In this document: piece by piece, positions 1 through 8,547 of the stretch | How positions within the stretch are numbered: the stretch's first letter is position 1 | Layout: every line of letters starts with the position of its first letter | Source of the DNA: Niallia sp. NCCP-28 | Lineage (GTDB): Bacteria > Bacillota > Bacilli > Bacillales > Cytobacillaceae | Assembly: GCF_023168165.1 (NCBI RefSeq) | Contig: NZ_BQYJ01000002.1 | Coordinates: 372,001 to 436,000 of the forward strand | Length of the DNA stretch: 64,000 nucleotides | Direction: 5' to 3' | Notes under the pieces: model-generated | Database searches by the model: none | The model's input: the letters and a program-made list of their open reading frames with translations, nothing else | What the model was told of the DNA's origin: nothing | Position numbers and translations under genes: made by a program

Positions 1-362
1 CTGCCAAAACCAAAGCTCCAGTCTTCGTCATCATTGATTACAAATGATACCATAACATCTTTTGGATCAATTCCGCATTCTTTTTGTAGTGCTTCCGTTA
101 AGTGTTTATAAAAGTTTTGTTTTTGTTCCGTTGTTCGCGATCTGCTTGTAACAGTCAGGACAATCACATCATTTGTGCGTTCAAAACCTAAGCCTGTATC
201 TTTTACAATCATTTCATAAGGCTTATGCTGGCTGACAAGCTGATAACGATCTCCTTCTGGCACTTCAAAACTTTCCACCATAACATGATGGGCAACATCT
301 AATAGTTTGGTGATTTCTGTTTCTGTTCGTCCTTCTAGCATGTCAAAACGTATTAATGGCAT
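1..362 (-). CDS. Tautomerase family protein (3' end cut by window)
   Basis: The visible 120 codons begin MPLIRFDMLEGR, so removal of the initiator Met exposes Pro, the catalytic base of 4-oxalocrotonate tautomerase-like enzymes. Further stretches such as VTSRSRTTEQK and the C-terminal DDEDWSFGFG fit the longer tautomerase family (about 120-130 aa), so only a few residues should be missing beyond the window. An ATG lies nine bases upstream (371), but GGGAG touches it directly. The same GGGAG sits about nine bases from the ATG at 362, which decides the start. The substrate cannot be told from sequence. Confidence 0.8.
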   Translation of the reverse strand, partial: MPLIRFDMLEGRTETEITKLLDVAHHVMVESFEVPEGDRYQLVSQHKPYEMIVKDTGLGFERTNDVIVLTVTSRSRTTEQKQNFYKHLTEALQKECGIDPKDVMVSFVINDDEDWSFGFG

Positions 363-446
363 AGTAGTCATCTCCCAATTTTTATATAGTAGTTTATTGG
401 CATTTATAAGGAGTGTTCCCTTGAAAAAAACAATCATAAGCAAATT

Positions 447-1778
447 TTAAGAAACTTTTCTTTTTTTTTCTTTGTTCCATTTTGTTTGTCGTTCGGGGAA
501 AAACAGCATGATAAAGCCAATAATATAAATACCTAGAAATAAGAAAAAATAGCTTGATAGATTAGCTTCAGTAAGGAAGTATACAAGTGGACTGCTGCCA
601 TAATCCAAACTAGAAACTAAACTGTCTGATGGAATAGCAATGTTGGTGGATTTTGCTAAAGCAGTAAAAACCTCTGCAGTCTTACTGATAAGATAATTGC
701 TGATAACTAAAATAATGCTGCCAATGACAACTGTCCTAATGATAGAACCATTTGTAATCGAGATGATTAAAGGAACTAAATAAATAAGACCGCTGAGACT
801 TGCGATTGGCAGAAACTGATTGTTTTCAGTAAACAAGGATAAAAGGATAATAATTGGAATTAACAGGCCGCTTGAAATCAGCAGGTTTTTATCATTAATA
901 ACAAGAGAGGGAGTCATTCCGATAAAAAGATTCTTATCCTTTTGCTGCAGAATCTTTTCTTCTAATTTGTTTGAGATGGGTCTGATTCCATCAACGAGAA
1001 TAGAACTCACCTTTGGTATTAGCAGCATCATGGAAGCAAATACAACAGATAATTTTGCTGTTTCATACATGGTGAAATTTGCAAGCAAGCCTAATGCTAA
1101 CCCTAATAATAATCCAACAAAGATAGGATCAATGGAAAAAGAAAGGGAGATCCTTCTACGTTTCTTTTTAAAAGGGCGGGTCATGATGGTAATCAGCTGG
1201 TTAAGAAAAACTGCAATGGGTATAAACATAAGGGAATAAGCATTTGGAAACGAAATGTTAGGCAGCTGATAGTATTTTTTTACAGAAGGTGCAGTTAAGT
1301 CAGCCATTATCATGGTTAACATAAAATCTAAAATGCCTGCAAGAATTCCTAATACAGCAGATTGTGTAACATAGGAGACAAATACACTTGTAAAAGCGAA
1401 ATGCCAATAATTCCAAAGATCAATATTAATAGTTCGCGTTAATTTAGCATAAATCATGATGCTGTTTACTAGTAAGCAAATTGGAAGCATAAGCATTCCT
1501 GTAAGACTATGGAAAGCTATATTTGCTGCGACTGGCCAACCTAAATCGATAATATTCAAATTCAAATGGAATCTATCTGCTATTCCTGAAACAACGGTAT
1601 TGATATTTTCAGACAGCATATTTGTTATAACGGTTACCCCTATAAACCCAATGCCAATCATTAACCCTGAACGAAAAGAGTCATATAATGTTAAGCGGAA
1701 AAACAGACCCATAATAGTAAGGATTATCGGCATAATGACGCTTGGGCCGAGATTGAGAATGGCTGTTACAACCTCCAT
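447..1778 (-). CDS. PTS galactitol-type EIIC permease
   Basis: A 443-residue polytopic membrane protein with the GatC (galactitol family) EIIC pattern: an N-terminal NLGPSVIMPIILTIMGLFFR segment, then FRSGLMIGIGFIGV, a soluble-facing LDYGSSPLVY region near residue 390, and a basic tail ending KRKVS. Such proteins form the membrane channel of a PTS and move sugar or polyol as it is phosphorylated by partner EIIA and EIIB. No galactitol-type EIIA or EIIB is visible here; the only PTS gene close by is a glucose-type EIIA on the other strand. It is therefore an orphan EIIC or its partners lie elsewhere. The sugar is unknown. Confidence 0.85.
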   Translation of the reverse strand: MEVVTAILNLGPSVIMPIILTIMGLFFRLTLYDSFRSGLMIGIGFIGVTVITNMLSENINTVVSGIADRFHLNLNIIDLGWPVAANIAFHSLTGMLMLPICLLVNSIMIYAKLTRTINIDLWNYWHFAFTSVFVSYVTQSAVLGILAGILDFMLTMIMADLTAPSVKKYYQLPNISFPNAYSLMFIPIAVFLNQLITIMTRPFKKKRRRISLSFSIDPIFVGLLLGLALGLLANFTMYETAKLSVVFASMMLLIPKVSSILVDGIRPISNKLEEKILQQKDKNLFIGMTPSLVINDKNLLISSGLLIPIIILLSLFTENNQFLPIASLSGLIYLVPLIISITNGSIIRTVVIGSIILVISNYLISKTAEVFTALAKSTNIAIPSDSLVSSLDYGSSPLVYFLTEANLSSYFFLFLGIYIIGFIMLFFPERQTKWNKEKKRKVS

Positions 1779-2116
1779 AGTTTCCTCCCATCATAAACGA
1801 TTTTGTTCTAGTACTCTATTAGGTTAAGAGAAAAATATGTATTTATTACTACTGTATTGTAACATGTAATCATAAAATAATCAAAATATAATCATGAATT
1901 AATCATTTTATTGTTAAGTGTGTGTGGATATATTAAGCAGTCTATCAATAAATAAGTTTTGCATTTTTTTTCGACATAAATTTGCTGTAATTTGTCTACA
2001 TATGATAGAAATTGATAGCGCATTTATTGCAAGAGTTAGTGTCCTATTATAAAATGAACATATTATTATGAATTTTAATGATATAAAAAAGCACGCATTA
2101 ATGGGAGGGAATAATC
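1779..2116. other. Divergent intergenic region between two PTS genes
   Basis: Very AT-rich, non-coding. It must hold promoters for the EIIC gene (leftward) and EIIA gene (rightward). The only clear structure is the phased TAATCA array, listed separately. No riboswitch or terminator is evident. Confidence 0.7.
1867..1910 (+). promoter_or_regulatory. Four TAATCA hexamers at exact 11-bp period
   Basis: TAATCA begins at 1867, 1878, 1889 and 1900. Each is the head of an 11-bp unit (TAATCATAAAA, TAATCAAAATA, TAATCATGAAT, TAATCATTTTA). One-turn phasing of four direct hexamers is the layout used by OmpR-family response regulators such as PhoP, whose B. subtilis boxes are TTAACA-like at 11-bp steps. 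The regulator here is unknown; it may act on the EIIC gene, the EIIA gene or both. Confidence 0.6.
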
Positions 2117-2593
2117 ATGTTTAAAAATCTTTTTAAAAAAAACAAACCAGAAAAAACGGAAGCAAGCAATACTATCATACAGCCCTTAGAAGGAAAAATT
2201 CTATCAATTGAAGAAGTGCCAGATCCAGTATTTTCCCAAAAAATGATGGGAGATGGGTTTGCGATTGATCCATCTAATGGAGTATTGATTTCACCAATTG
2301 ATGGTCAAGTAATGAATGTATTCCCGACAAAACATGCGATTAGTTTAGCAGACAATAACGGCAGAGAAATATTGATTCATGTTGGACTCGATACGGTTAC
2401 ATTAAAAGGAGAAGGATTTACTCTTTTTGTAAAAGATGGAGATAAAATAAAACAGGGGCAAAAGTTAATGGAAATTGATTTCGCTTCCATCAAATCGAAA
2501 GTCCCTTCCATTATTACCCCAGTTGTTTTTACGAATTTGAGCGAAAATGAAAAGGTAGTTGTTGAGGGAGATCAGGTCAGAGTTATATCTTAA
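2117..2593 (+). CDS. crr: PTS glucose-type EIIA domain protein
   Basis: A 158-residue stand-alone EIIA of the glucose family (like B. subtilis YpqE and E. coli Crr). The fold markers are present: PLEGKILSIEEVPDPVFS near residue 23, GDGFAIDPSNG near 46, and the paired active-site histidines H73 (TKHAISLA) and H88 (ILIHVGLDTV), the second being the phosphorylated one by family analogy. It accepts phosphate from HPr and passes it to EIIB domains. A strong GGGAGGG lies before the ATG. It is monocistronic, with its own terminator just downstream. Which permease it serves is not evident; the neighbouring EIIC belongs to a different PTS family. Confidence 0.88.
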   Translation: MFKNLFKKNKPEKTEASNTIIQPLEGKILSIEEVPDPVFSQKMMGDGFAIDPSNGVLISPIDGQVMNVFPTKHAISLADNNGREILIHVGLDTVTLKGEGFTLFVKDGDKIKQGQKLMEIDFASIKSKVPSIITPVVFTNLSENEKVVVEGDQVRVIS

Positions 2594-2620
2594 GTATTCT
2601 TAAAATATTCATGATATGAT

Positions 2621-2665
2621 AAGTGTTGAAAGAACCATTCATTTGGTTTTTCCAGCACTTTTTTT
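2621..2665 (+). terminator. Rho-independent terminator after EIIA gene
   Basis: Stem AAGTGTTGAAAGAACC with GGTTTTTCCAGCACTT (one mismatch region), loop ATTCATTT, followed by a run of seven T. Confidence 0.85.
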
Positions 2666-2700
2666 GTTCATAAGATAAAATTGCAGAAAGGAATGATTTT

Positions 2701-3516
2701 ATGGCAACTATTTTATTTGATTTACATACACATAATGAACGATGCGGCCATGCCATTGGCACGATAGAAGATTATATTCAGTCTGCCATTAAAAAGGGAT
2801 TAGATTATATAGGGATTTCAGATCATTCGCCACTTTTTTTCCATGAACAGGATCATCCTAATCCAAGGTATTCTATGGCAACAAGCGACTTTGCCAACTA
2901 TGTAGGAGAAGTGCTGAAACTAAAAGAAAAATACAAACATAAAATTCATGTGCTGCTTGGCGTTGAAAGTGATTATTTCCCGAGGCATATTGAATTGTAT
3001 AAAAATCAATTCAGGCAATATCCATTTGATTATATTATTGGCTCGGTTCATTCTGTAAATAGAAAAAGCATCTTTGATAAAAGCCGTTGGGATTTATTAA
3101 ATGCAGAGCAGCAAATTCAAGAAAAAGAAGCATATTATTCTCTTATCCAAGCATCAGCAAAAACAGGAGCATTTCAAATATTAGGCCATATTGATGCAAT
3201 GAAAGGCTATTATCCACCATTTTCTGCTATTCATACCCCCATTATTGATGAAACCTTAAAGCTTATCGGTGAACTTGGCGTAGCGATAGAAGTAAATACA
3301 TCAGGAAAAACAAAGGATGTTGGCGGCTGGTATCCTTCTAATGAGATACTAGAAAGAGCATTATTTTATGGAGTAGATGTCACTTTTGGGTCAGATGCAC
3401 ATATAGCGGAACGAGTTGGCGATGATTATTTGCTAGTACAACAAACATTAAAGGAAATTGGGTTTGAAGAAATGGTGTTTTATGTGGAGAAGAAGAGACA
3501 GAGTGTATTGCTATAA
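2701..3516 (+). CDS. hisJ: Histidinol-phosphatase, PHP family
   Basis: A 271-residue PHP-domain protein. The N-terminal metal motif DLHTH is at residues 7-11, followed by GISDHSPL near 40, GVESDYFP near 88, GSVHSV near 113, GHIDAMK near 160 and the late GSDAH motif near 237. All are expected of a trinuclear-metal PHP phosphoesterase. The pattern matches the B. subtilis-type HisJ/HisK histidinol phosphatase that makes histidinol from histidinol phosphate. No other his gene is near, which is common for this enzyme. The start has AAAGGAATG upstream. A related PHP phosphoesterase with another substrate cannot be excluded. Confidence 0.82.
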   Translation: MATILFDLHTHNERCGHAIGTIEDYIQSAIKKGLDYIGISDHSPLFFHEQDHPNPRYSMATSDFANYVGEVLKLKEKYKHKIHVLLGVESDYFPRHIELYKNQFRQYPFDYIIGSVHSVNRKSIFDKSRWDLLNAEQQIQEKEAYYSLIQASAKTGAFQILGHIDAMKGYYPPFSAIHTPIIDETLKLIGELGVAIEVNTSGKTKDVGGWYPSNEILERALFYGVDVTFGSDAHIAERVGDDYLLVQQTLKEIGFEEMVFYVEKKRQSVLL

Positions 3517-3518
3517 AG

Positions 3519-3566
3519 GAAGCCTGGCCCTCATCTTTTAAGGAGATGAGGAGCTGGCCTTTTTTT
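3519..3566. terminator. Bidirectional terminator between convergent genes
   Basis: Stem CCTCATCT / AGATGAGG around TTTAAGG, extended by GGCC-containing flanks, with a T run on the plus strand (GGCCTTTTTTT). It overlaps the stop codon of the leftward response regulator. Confidence 0.8.
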
Positions 3567-5157
3567 CTGCAGCTGTACGGAATTCACTTGGAGTAATTCC
3601 CGTTATTTTTTTAAAGGAAGCACTGAAATAATATTGGTTTGAATAACCCACTTTTTCACTAATCTCCATAATAGGAGAGTTTGTATTTTTCAGTAGTTCT
3701 TTTGCTTTATTAATTCTTACAAGCGTAATATACTTGGAAATGCTTTTTCCTTTTGTTCTTTTAAATAAGGTTCCTAGGTAAGAGGAACTCATATTAATAA
3801 ATTGCCCAATTTTGTTTAAATTAAGTTCAAAATCATGGTAGTGAGTCTCAATATATTGGCTGACTTGCTCCGCTACTTGTTTGTGTTTAGATTGTACGGA
3901 GTCTTCTAGTAGTTGGCATGAAAATACACATATTTCAAATAAGTAGCTGCATATTTCCTTACTTGTTTGAAGCTCCTCTAATTTCATAAAGATGGTTGTC
4001 ATTTCATAACGGATTTCTTGATCCTCTATACCGATATCATACAAAAAGCGTAATAATCTTGATAGGAGGGAATAGACATAAGCAATAATTCCATTTTTAT
4101 TATAATAATCATTTGTCCATCTTTTTTCCAGCAAGTTCGTAAAATCCTTTAATGAATTTATGTCTTTTTGTGCAATAAAATTAATGAATTTCTCTTCATC
4201 ACCTAAAGGGAAAACTATAGGAAAAGGATTATTTTGTCTAATATCTTGAATGGAAAGAATAGAATCTTCACCTAAAATAAATTTATATCCATTTGCATGT
4301 TTGGCATTTTGATAAGAAAGAGAAATTTCCCAAATAGATGGAACAATATTTCCAATGCCGATTGTTTTGGTTAAGGATTGAAACTGAAAATCTTCTTTTA
4401 TATTCGTGAATTTTTTAATAAGATACGGAATAAGCCCATCTTCTCTTCTATTTATACTCCCTATTAAAAATATAAGTCGGCTTCCTTGATTAATCGTGTA
4501 GCATATGCATTGTTTAGTAAGAACATTTTCAACTGTTTTAATATAGTGGAAGATTTGCATATGATACCGTTCCACCCCAAGTAGTTTCATTTGGTCAAGG
4601 TATTTATGGATGTCTATGTAAACACAAACATACTCTTGTGCAGAAAAGTCTAAATCCAAATAAGCTGCTTGGTCACCTAGTGTATATTCAGCATAATCTG
4701 ATCCTGCATTTATTAGATCAAGAAAAAATTTCTCCATTAAAGCAGGTTTGCTTTGCTGCAATCGTTCTAATGTATCTTTTTCTAAATCTGATTTATGAAG
4801 AGTTTGTTGGATGATTTGGAAAAGATATTGATAATCTATTGGCTTTTCGACATAATCGCATACATCCAGCCGAATAGCTTCTTTTGCATAGTTAAAATCA
4901 TCGTAACTGCTAATGAAGATTACTTTAATGAAAGGATACTTGTTTAGAACTACTTTGGCTAATTCAATCCCATTCATCTGTGGCATTTGTATATCAGAGA
5001 TTATTATATCTGGCTTTATCTTTTCTAACTGAGACAAGGCATCTTTTCCATTGGTATAAATACCACAAATCTCTGCATCTATACTCTTCCAGTTAATATT
5101 TTTACATATTCCTTCTGAACAAATTTGATTATCATCTACAATCATCACTCTTTTCAT
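3538..5157 (-). CDS. YesN-type response regulator, AraC output domain
   Basis: 539 residues. The N-terminal receiver domain (about 1-120) has the acidic pair IVDDN and phospho-acceptor Asp in IIISDIQMP, with Lys in YVEKPID. A long middle region of the YesN type follows, then two AraC helix-turn-helix motifs at about 440-530 (LNKIGQFINMSSSYLGTLF; ISEKVGYSNQYYFSASFKK). It should activate the neighbouring sugar ABC operon in response to its YesM partner. A TTG lies one codon upstream, but AAAGGAG is best spaced to the ATG at 5157. It is encoded 15 bases after the kinase gene. Confidence 0.9.
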   Translation of the reverse strand: MKRVMIVDDNQICSEGICKNINWKSIDAEICGIYTNGKDALSQLEKIKPDIIISDIQMPQMNGIELAKVVLNKYPFIKVIFISSYDDFNYAKEAIRLDVCDYVEKPIDYQYLFQIIQQTLHKSDLEKDTLERLQQSKPALMEKFFLDLINAGSDYAEYTLGDQAAYLDLDFSAQEYVCVYIDIHKYLDQMKLLGVERYHMQIFHYIKTVENVLTKQCICYTINQGSRLIFLIGSINRREDGLIPYLIKKFTNIKEDFQFQSLTKTIGIGNIVPSIWEISLSYQNAKHANGYKFILGEDSILSIQDIRQNNPFPIVFPLGDEEKFINFIAQKDINSLKDFTNLLEKRWTNDYYNKNGIIAYVYSLLSRLLRFLYDIGIEDQEIRYEMTTIFMKLEELQTSKEICSYLFEICVFSCQLLEDSVQSKHKQVAEQVSQYIETHYHDFELNLNKIGQFINMSSSYLGTLFKRTKGKSISKYITLVRINKAKELLKNTNSPIMEISEKVGYSNQYYFSASFKKITGITPSEFRTAAEKKASSSSP

Positions 5158-5172
5158 CAAAATTCTCCTTTC

Positions 5173-7002
5173 TTAAAAATCAAATAAATCTTCATCTAAA
5201 ATAATCTGCTGCAAACATAATGTCACGCTTGTTCCAGAAGGGTCTCGTTTGGCTATTTGAAGAGCAGGCTGATGCTCAGAAAACATAGAGAGACGTTTAT
5301 TAACATTTATCAATCCAAAATGCTGCTTGGTTTTAACATTATTATTAGTTAGTGCATCATTAATTTTTTTGCATGTTGCTGCTGATATTCCTTTTCCGTT
5401 GTCATCAATAGTTATAAAGATATTATCTTCTCTATAAAAGAAGGAAATTTGTATCGTTATTTCATCTGTATGATCTATACCGTGGTGGATACAATTCTCT
5501 AGAATTGGCTGTAGAACAAACTTTGGTATCAAAAAATGCTCAATCCCAGCTTCTTTGGAAATATGCCATGTAAAGGAATGGTTTCGATTCAGTTTTTCCA
5601 TTTCTAGATAGAGAGTGGCAATTTCTACTTCATCTTTAATGGAGATAAGTTCATCTCCTTTTTTTAATAGCATACGATAAAATTTTGCGAGTCTTATAAT
5701 CATATTATTGGCATCTTCTAGTCTTCCAAGTGTCTGACATGTTTTTATGGAATCAAGCATGTTGTATAAAAAATGTGGATTTATTTTGGACTGCTCCAAC
5801 TGAAATCTCATTTTTTCTTCTTGAATTTTAAATTCTAAGAGTGATTGGAAATTTGCATTTATTTTATTTGTCATTTTATTAAAAACAATGGCTAAATCAT
5901 CGAATTCATCTTTGTATTTTTTATTTTCATTGATTGGCAATTTTAAGGCTATTGGTTTATCTTTGTAATCGTTAAAAGAAAGAGATGTCATTATACTAGC
6001 TAATTGGCGAATTTTTTTACTTAATTCATTAGAAGTGAATAAGCTGCTTAAAATGCTGACAATAACTACAAATATTACTGTAGCAAGTAAAATGCTTACT
6101 AGAATGAATGTGTTGCTGACAATGTATTTATTGGGTACCTCTGTAATAACATACCAATTTGTTACATGATTATATTTTACGATGTATTGTTTGTTTTTCC
6201 ATTTAAAAGGTTCTTCTGTTCCCGTTTTTATTTTAAGAAATAGATTCTTTTCTAATTTTTTACTGAGTAGTGATTCATTTCGATGAGAAATAATCAGCCC
6301 ATTTTCATCAATGAGGAAGCTACTTATACTTGAATCTGAACTGCTATCTTGCAAAATTTTATTAATCTCTGATTCTTTAATATCAATAAAAAATGCATAG
6401 TCAATTTGACTACTGTTCTGTTTTTTAAACACAATATAGGCTGAAATATAATTATTTTTTTTATAGGTTTGATGTACAATAAATGGTTCTTTAATCTTCT
6501 TTGATAAATGCCAATTTAAATGATTAATATTTTTATGCATTTCTTGATTTGAAATTCCATGAGTTTTAATATCTTTTATATTGAAAAAAGTGATTCCTTC
6601 ATGACTGAATAAAAAATCTTCATTCGTATAAACACTGATATTGGCAAACTGAAATGAATTCTTTAAATTAGCAATATTATTTCTTACTGCACTATATGTA
6701 TTAAGCTGTTCAGGTAGGGAGGAAGGAGATTGTAAAATTAATGTATACATATAATATTGCATCATATTTGATGCATTTTCCATTTGGTTAAATCGATTTG
6801 TGAGAATCTCATTTAATTGGTTATTAGAATAGGAAACTGAGTCCAATAATTTGTTTTTTGCTATATTATAGGAAAGTACGTAAGAAAGAACACCCAATAA
6901 AAGAAGGGGAACGATAGACATAAAAAAGAAACTTAATAATAATTTACTTCGAAAGCTGCTAAAAACTTTTGGGGAAAACTTTTGAAGAAGATGGGAAATC
7001 AA
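5173..7002 (-). CDS. YesM-type sensor histidine kinase
   Basis: 609 residues: TM1 near 20-40 (SKLLLSFFFMSIVPLLLLG), a large extracellular Cache-like sensor region, TM2 near 300, a HAMP-like linker, and a His_kinase domain with INPHFLYNMLDSIKT (phospho-His near 400), N box QPILENCIHHGID and G box DDNGKGIS. It presumably senses a sugar or binding-protein state outside the cell and phosphorylates the adjacent response regulator. GTG at 7011 abuts GGAGG with no spacer; the TTG at 7002 is nine bases away and is preferred. It is divergent from the ABC operon it probably controls. Confidence 0.88.
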   Translation of the reverse strand: MISHLLQKFSPKVFSSFRSKLLLSFFFMSIVPLLLLGVLSYVLSYNIAKNKLLDSVSYSNNQLNEILTNRFNQMENASNMMQYYMYTLILQSPSSLPEQLNTYSAVRNNIANLKNSFQFANISVYTNEDFLFSHEGITFFNIKDIKTHGISNQEMHKNINHLNWHLSKKIKEPFIVHQTYKKNNYISAYIVFKKQNSSQIDYAFFIDIKESEINKILQDSSSDSSISSFLIDENGLIISHRNESLLSKKLEKNLFLKIKTGTEEPFKWKNKQYIVKYNHVTNWYVITEVPNKYIVSNTFILVSILLATVIFVVIVSILSSLFTSNELSKKIRQLASIMTSLSFNDYKDKPIALKLPINENKKYKDEFDDLAIVFNKMTNKINANFQSLLEFKIQEEKMRFQLEQSKINPHFLYNMLDSIKTCQTLGRLEDANNMIIRLAKFYRMLLKKGDELISIKDEVEIATLYLEMEKLNRNHSFTWHISKEAGIEHFLIPKFVLQPILENCIHHGIDHTDEITIQISFFYREDNIFITIDDNGKGISAATCKKINDALTNNNVKTKQHFGLINVNKRLSMFSEHQPALQIAKRDPSGTSVTLCLQQIILDEDLFDF

Positions 7003-7023
7003 AATTATCACCCTCCGCGTCTT

Positions 7024-7037
7024 GGTAAGCGATTACA
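7024..7037 (-). promoter_or_regulatory. cre-like site upstream of yesM-type gene
   Basis: Reads TGTAATCGCTTACC on the minus strand, one mismatch at the last base from the CcpA consensus TGWNANCGNTNWCA. It sits just before the kinase start, suitable for carbon catabolite control of the sensor operon. Confidence 0.45.
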
Positions 7038-7156
7038 TTATATAAGTAAGTGTATATAGAATTATTCTTTTAATCAATAGGAACGGAAATATAAAATTCT
7101 ATAAAAATTATATTTTTATCATGGGAAATTATATTTAAGTAGTTTGCCTTATTTTT

Positions 7157-7188
7157 TATAATAAATTTGTAATTATGAAAACGCTTTA
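7157..7188 (+). promoter_or_regulatory. -10 box and cre-like site of the sugar ABC operon
   Basis: A perfect TATAAT occurs at 7157-7162 without a good -35, as expected for an activator-dependent promoter. A cre-like TGAAAACGCTTTAA follows at 7175-7188 with the strong AAAACGCTTT core; the last bases deviate. It would lie just after the start site, a roadblock position for CcpA. This is inferred from spacing only. Confidence 0.5.
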
Positions 7189-7209
7189 AAACTTTAAGGG
7201 GGACTTAAA

Positions 7210-8484
7210 ATGAGTAGTACAAAAAAATTATTAAGAATTGTTTTAAGCGTATTAATGTTAGCAGCTATTTTTCTGACTGGATGTGTTGGGGTAAATAAAT
7301 CGTCAACAAATGAAAAGGAGGATGGGGAGGGTTCTACAAAAAATCAAACAATTACCTTAATGACAAATGATTCAACCAAACCGGGATGGAAAGCTTATCA
7401 AAAGAAAATTGAAGAAGCAACTGGAGTGAAATTAGATATTATTGTAACACCAACTAATCCAGACGACATGGTAGCTAAAATGACCACAATCTTGTCCTCT
7501 GGTGATAATACTATTGATTTAATGCATGTAAATGATGAACTTATTACTGCATTTTCACGAGCAGGCTATTTAGAGCCACTTGAAAAGGAAGTAATGGAAC
7601 CAGATATTGTAAAGAATTTTTCTGAACAATATATTAAAGATATCCCAACATTTAATGGCAGTATATATTCTGTTCCTAGTTATTTGGAAATATTAGCTTT
7701 TTGGGTAAACCATCAAATATTAAAAAGTGCAGGAATGGATGTCCCAAAAAATAAAGAAGAGTTTCTAAAATATGCAAAAGCAGCAACAAAAAATGGAATA
7801 TATGGTTATGGAGGCTCTTGGGAGAAAAGCTATGTTTTTAATGAGATAGGTACATTCGTTAATTTATTTGGAGGAGACTATTTTGATTGGGAAAATCCAA
7901 AAACGCAAGAAGCTTTAAAATTCATGTACGATTTAGCACATACAGAAAAGGTTACCCCACTATCACAATTAGCGGATATATATGATCCAATGAATCAAAA
8001 ATTTATTGATGGAAAATACGGAATGCTTTTTATGTATACTGGAGCAATCCCAACATTTGAAGATGCTAAAAAGTTCAGCCCCGAGCAATTAAATATTGAA
8101 CCAATGCCAACATTTGAGACAAATGATGCGTTTATTGCATCCTGGCACTTTGTATTAAATAAGTCTTCTGAAAAGAAAGCTGCTTCCAAAAAAGTTTTGC
8201 AATATATTGCAAGCCAAGAGGGACAATTGGCGTATAGCGAAATGTCTGGTAGATTGCCCGCTCGATTAGATGTAATTAATGATCCTAGTTTTACAGCAAA
8301 AGGATTGGACAGTGTAAAAAACTATATTAGCAACAGCACACTTCGAGGCAGACCGCTAGTGCCCCAATCTATGGAATTTGTAAATGGAATAGGCGCAATT
8401 TTCCAAAAATATGTATCTGATGATATTAGTTTAGAGGAAGCGGTTAAACAAGCACAACAAGAGATTGATCGATTGACTGAATAA
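7210..8484 (+). CDS. Sugar ABC importer substrate-binding lipoprotein
   Basis: 424 residues. The signal peptide ends in a lipobox FLTGC (Cys about residue 25), so it is a membrane-anchored extracellular lipoprotein. The body is a family-1 extracellular solute-binding protein: TLMTNDSTKPGWKAYQKKIE at the start, DLMHVNDELITAFSRAGYLEPL near 105, and a C-terminal GRLPARLDVINDPSF region typical of oligosaccharide binders. It is first in an operon with two permeases and a GH172 glycosidase; no ATPase gene is present, so a shared MsmX-type ATPase is likely. The SD AAGGGGG lies eight bases before ATG. Confidence 0.9.
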   Translation: MSSTKKLLRIVLSVLMLAAIFLTGCVGVNKSSTNEKEDGEGSTKNQTITLMTNDSTKPGWKAYQKKIEEATGVKLDIIVTPTNPDDMVAKMTTILSSGDNTIDLMHVNDELITAFSRAGYLEPLEKEVMEPDIVKNFSEQYIKDIPTFNGSIYSVPSYLEILAFWVNHQILKSAGMDVPKNKEEFLKYAKAATKNGIYGYGGSWEKSYVFNEIGTFVNLFGGDYFDWENPKTQEALKFMYDLAHTEKVTPLSQLADIYDPMNQKFIDGKYGMLFMYTGAIPTFEDAKKFSPEQLNIEPMPTFETNDAFIASWHFVLNKSSEKKAASKKVLQYIASQEGQLAYSEMSGRLPARLDVINDPSFTAKGLDSVKNYISNSTLRGRPLVPQSMEFVNGIGAIFQKYVSDDISLEEAVKQAQQEIDRLTE

Positions 8485-8508
8485 TAATAATTGGGAGAAA
8501 GAAAAAAG

Positions 8509-8534
8509 CTGGGGTTAGAGCAATCTAACCCTAG
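8509..8534 (+). promoter_or_regulatory. Intercistronic stem-loop with GCAA tetraloop
   Basis: GGGTTAGA (8512-8519) pairs with TCTAACCC (8524-8531) across a GCAA loop. Flanking C-G, T-A and one G-T pair extend the stem to 11 bp. There is no T run and the permease SD begins at its foot. It looks like an mRNA-stabilising or processing hairpin that lets the binding protein be made in excess over the permeases, rather than a full terminator. Confidence 0.65.
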
Positions 8535-8547
8535 AAGGGAGTATTGT

